Shown here piece after piece: positions 62,301 to 64,000 of a DNA stretch of 64,000 bases. The DNA comes from JBEKUY01 sp049514555 (GTDB lineage Bacteria; Acidobacteriota; Terriglobia; Acidiferrales; UBA7541), in assembly GCA_049514555.1 (NCBI GenBank), contig JBEKUY010000007.1, positions 69,696-133,695 of the forward strand, given 5' to 3'. The first letter of the stretch is position 1. Every line of letters begins with the position of its first letter. The notes below the pieces were generated by a model that worked only from the letters and a program-made list of their open reading frames with translations, was not told where the DNA came from and did not search any database. The position numbers and the translations under genes were made by a program.

Positions 62301-62841
62301 CGTGCGTGCGAAGGAGGACGAGGCTCTCGTCGATCGCTTCCAGAACCACTATCACCGGATTCGCGAGGGCATCGGCGTCCACAAGCCGCCCGACCTGTAC
62401 GGCGCCATTCCCACCGACCCCTACTCGCACACACCCGGCTTCGCCGGAGTACAACAACCGGGCATGACCGGTCAGGTCAAGGAGGATCTGATCTCCAGAC
62501 TCGGCGAGATGGGCGTCACCGTCGAAGACGGACGGCTGGAGTTTCAAGCGCGGCTGGTGAGACGCACCGAGTTCCTCACCGTCCCGAGACCGTTCCACTA
62601 TTACGATCTGAACGGGGAGCAGCAGATCACCGAGCTGGAGAAGGACACGCTGGCCTTCACCGCTTGCCAGGTGCCCATCATTCTGCACCGTTCAGGCCCT
62701 GCGCGAATCGAACTCAGTCGCGCTGGCGGCGCTCGCCAAACTGTGGAGGGCCTTTCTCTTGACGCTCAATCGAGCGCCGCGCTCTTTGAAAGGACGGGAG
62801 AGATTCGCCGCTTGGACGTATTCTTGGGCCTCGCCCGCTGA
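59389..62841 (+). CDS. Large cytoplasmic protein, candidate glycoside phosphorylase (GH94/GH149/GH161-like)
   Basis: The 1150 residues lack signal and membrane segments. Residues 25-310 look like an N-terminal beta-sandwich (YYRIVNYDAMPPFFMSLVSDSDHWLFISSNGGLTAGRRDPDCALFPYYTDDRI). A helical region from about 350 to 1000 carries YQGNWRDIFQNWEALA (466-481), WSYIGYWGDHQAIYLLKLLEE (525-545) and RPEWNDANNALVGSGASM (649-666). The C-terminus (about 1080-1150) is again beta-rich. The order sandwich, (alpha/alpha)6 barrel and cap, the length, and WND near 652-654 recall inverting glycoside phosphorylases, where a DWND aspartate is the acid. I do not recognise a named family with certainty. Its neighbour is a GPH sugar symporter. 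Confidence 0.6.
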   Translation: MADRTIFVADSPLKRGPRRVEGGHLDMGGERYYRIVNYDAMPPFFMSLVSDSDHWLFISSNGGLTAGRRDPDCALFPYYTDDRIHDSQDQTGSKTLLLVSRGDRTFLWEPFSQRYDGLYQLTRNLYKGVFGNKIIFEEINHGLSLAFSYAWMSSERFGFVRRATLVNQGAGPVAIELLDGIQNLLPHGLTRRFQMEYSTLADGYKEAELERETGLALFRLSSVPTDRAEPSEALRVTTVWSEGLDSPARLLSAAQLDRFREGRPVQEETEVRGRRGAYFLNARLTLPVDAQKKWHVVAEVNQDAAGVAAVLQFLRSKKDVSAELGEDVERGTRNLVRIVAAADGLQLTEDELSTWRHFSNALFNAMRGGVPDRGYSISRSDLKTFLAKANREVVTRHADFLDALPETIQHGQLLALAHERGDPDLERLAHEYLPLTFSRRHGDPSRPWNIFSIEVKDQHGEKILNYQGNWRDIFQNWEALALSFPGYIESMIFKFLDASTADGYNPYRVARDGFDWEVLDPHDPWSYIGYWGDHQAIYLLKLLEESARYHPGAIAGFLTRRVFTFANVPYRIKPYDALLHDPRNTVEFDAALDRQIRGRVAALGEDGKFLRSADGEPCRVNLTEKLLVLLLAKLSNYVPEAGIWMNTQRPEWNDANNALVGSGASMVTLYYLRRFLSFCRDLFPAANSQSIDISSEVAETFRRVADALRRFLPLLAGPISDRDRKALLDALGAAGSDYRTKLYAEGLSGARTPVSMEELRAFCELALRHIDHSIRANRRDDGLYHSYNLIKVAGGNEIAIRRLYEMLEGQVAVLSSGALSAALLDALRSSRLYRADQESYVLYPDRRLPRFLEKNNIPAAALEKSKLLTELLRRGDRRIVVRDVGGVAHFNAAFRNAGRLQEALAALKDGEYRALAEKESALILDLYERVFDHQSFTGRSGTFYKYEGLGCIYWHMVSKLLLAVREVWERAVRAKEDEALVDRFQNHYHRIREGIGVHKPPDLYGAIPTDPYSHTPGFAGVQQPGMTGQVKEDLISRLGEMGVTVEDGRLEFQARLVRRTEFLTVPRPFHYYDLNGEQQITELEKDTLAFTACQVPIILHRSGPARIELSRAGGARQTVEGLSLDAQSSAALFERTGEIRRLDVFLGLAR

Positions 62842-63021
62842 TTCAGCCTCGCCTGTTTCTTACTTCACTCGCTCAAAGACCATGTCATCGTCCAACAAAT
62901 CGTCTGCTTTCGCGCGTTCGAGTAGCTTCTTCTGAAGGCCCGCCGTCGTGCTGCACACATGAGGCACGGCGCCCACAGGGACGCTGCGCCCCGTTGAAAC
63001 CCTATTCCGGCGTCGCCGCGC

Positions 63022-63594
63022 CTACTTCCGCGGACGCGACTCCGGAGGCACCATGTTGTTCACGCGGTAGTACACCACAAGCTGGCCATAATGTTCGCCC
63101 GCATGAATCAGGATGCCGTAGGCAAAGTCGGAAAGGCGGATCATGCTGTTGCCGAACGGATTTTTGACTTCGGCCGCCATCCCCGCATCGCCCTTGGCCT
63201 TGATCAGCGCCGCACCTTCCTCAAAAGAGTTCTTCAGCGCGGCCACGACTTCAGCCTTGGTCTTGTACTTGTCGCGAGGGAGGTTCTCTTCGCCCATCTT
63301 TTTCCCCTCTGCGGCGTTGATGAGGTAATAGTTGGCCCCGGCGGCGTGCAGCAATTGTTCGGCGAACGTGCGCTGCGCCGGATTGGGTTTGAAATCGTAC
63401 TTGTCCTCCGGAAAATCTTCGGCCATGGCGATGAGCTTATGGCCTTGGTAGTTCCATGTTTCCAGCAAAGCCGCGGAGGGACTCGGCGCCGGCTTTGGCG
63501 GTTCTACTTTCTTGGCCGCTTCCTGCGCCGCCAGCAGTCCAGCCAGAAACAAGGCGAAGACGGAGGCAACCGCGATGCGGAGAAGACTTTTCAT
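63022..63594 (-). CDS. Secreted DinB-like helical-bundle protein
   Basis: GAGG lies 7 nt before the ATG at 63594. The 190 residues have a signal peptide (LLRIAVASVFALFLAGLLAAQ) and a four-helix DinB-type bundle: LLETWNYQGHKLIAMAEDFPEDKYDFKP, then RTFAEQLLHAAGANYYLINAA and SDFAYGILIHAGEHYGQLVVYYRVN. The metal-site histidines of the family appear in LLHAAG and in the HAGEHYGQ helix. The family includes thiol transferases and many proteins of unknown role. The exported form is frequent in Acidobacteriota. It converges on the 1150-residue gene. Confidence 0.85.
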   Translation of the reverse strand: MKSLLRIAVASVFALFLAGLLAAQEAAKKVEPPKPAPSPSAALLETWNYQGHKLIAMAEDFPEDKYDFKPNPAQRTFAEQLLHAAGANYYLINAAEGKKMGEENLPRDKYKTKAEVVAALKNSFEEGAALIKAKGDAGMAAEVKNPFGNSMIRLSDFAYGILIHAGEHYGQLVVYYRVNNMVPPESRPRK

Positions 63595-63951
63595 ATTGAG
63601 CACCTCAGTAGGGAGTCGTGATCCCGCTTCTGAAACGAGCCAAAAGCGGAATGGTCACCGCGCTGCCGCCGAATCGAACTCGCGGCAAGCCGGCGCGGCT
63701 TTCACGCCATCTTACTCGCCCGCTCCGCCTAAATCACACCAATTCCACCACCGTGAGCTGGTCCGGCTACGAATTGTTTTGGATGGCACAGACGCTCTTG
63801 CCTGTGCGCTTCATCACTTCCTGGGGATACTGGTTCAGTCTGGGAGGCCTGCATTGGATCACTTCCGGTTTGGCGACCAGGACTAAGCCGCTGGCGCGGC
63901 GGACGCTACGCGTGGGGCGAGCGGAAAGGTGTGGGGTAGCTGACGTAGTGT
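63595..63951. other. Intergenic region at the right end
   Basis: About 357 bp with no supported gene; a short minus-strand frame at 63767-63958 shows no recognisable content. It contains the palindrome at 63786-63807. Confidence 0.45.
63786..63807. repeat. GCACAG/CTGTGC inverted repeat
   Basis: Perfect 6-bp arms are separated by 10 nt. It resembles the CACAG/CTGTG element beside yvcK (52694-52711) and may belong to the same dispersed palindrome type. Confidence 0.45.
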
Positions 63952-63982
63952 GGGTCACGGAGAAAGGAGACTCCTGTGACCC
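63952..63982 (+). promoter_or_regulatory. Stem-loop covering the start codon of the right-edge gene
   Basis: GGGTCAC-GGAG pairs with CTCC-T-GTGACCC, with one bulged T. The loop exposes AAAGGAG, and the GTG start (63976-63978) lies in the 3' arm. It could limit translation of the recombinase or be a terminal inverted repeat of an element. Confidence 0.45.
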
Positions 63983-64000
63983 GTTTACGCAAAATGATGC
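63976..64000 (+). CDS. 5' end of a probable tyrosine recombinase/integrase (partial)
   Basis: Eight codons are visible from a GTG preceded by AAAGGAG: MTRLRKMM when read with the start as Met. This opening is typical of a tyrosine-recombinase group whose members continue LEELQRRNYS, often carried on mobile elements. Only 25 bases are inside the window, so the call rests on the start motif and ribosome binding site alone. Confidence 0.35.

Overview
The window is GC-rich bacterial chromosome, most likely Acidobacteriota. The evidence is indirect: an Oar-type TonB-dependent receptor with an N-terminal carboxypeptidase-regulatory domain, a DUF2934 protein, an orphan MglA GTPase, a thrS-infC-rpmI-rplT-pheS-pheT run and a large hemicellulose-degrading locus. 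No rRNA, CRISPR array or complete insertion sequence is visible. The only tRNA sequence is a truncated tRNA-Ala.

Bases 1-14554 form an arabinoxylan or arabinan utilisation locus. Reading leftward on the minus strand it holds a GH51 arabinofuranosidase, a two-domain esterase, a second GH51 broken by a frameshift, a second esterase, a GH3-PA14 glycosidase, a GH127 beta-L-arabinofuranosidase and a LacI-family regulator cut by the window edge. A GH31 alpha-xylosidase or glucosidase is divergent. Two LacI-type operator-like palindromes sit in the divergent promoter region. Bases 14555-15459 are non-coding apart from a 5' tRNA-Ala half, which suggests a junction between accessory and core DNA.

Bases 15460-33728 are mainly core genes: a Crp/Fnr regulator, L28, a SurA-like chaperone, a three-subunit acyl-CoA carboxylase, TypA, archease, ThrRS, IF-3 (apparently starting at AUC), L35, L20 and both PheRS subunits. 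A 32-codon remnant of a transaldolase start lies at 22314-22412. Bases 33833-41643 hold ZapA, a methyltransferase, and a metal-uptake cluster of ZnuB-like permease, ZnuA-like binding protein, outer-membrane porin, two small Cys/His secreted proteins and a TonB-dependent receptor, with no ABC ATPase gene.

Bases 42064-56475 hold YmdB, a candidate structured RNA, a DUF4139 protein with an inserted carboxypeptidase-regulatory domain, a rhodanese, a class II aldolase, glutamate dehydrogenase, a PilZ-TonB fusion, YvcK, a TPR protein, MglA and a secreted TonB-domain protein. Bases 56516-62841 look like a second sugar module: an aldo/keto reductase, a GPH-family sugar symporter and a 1150-residue protein that may be a glycoside phosphorylase. 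The right edge has a secreted DinB-like protein and the first codons of a probable tyrosine recombinase.
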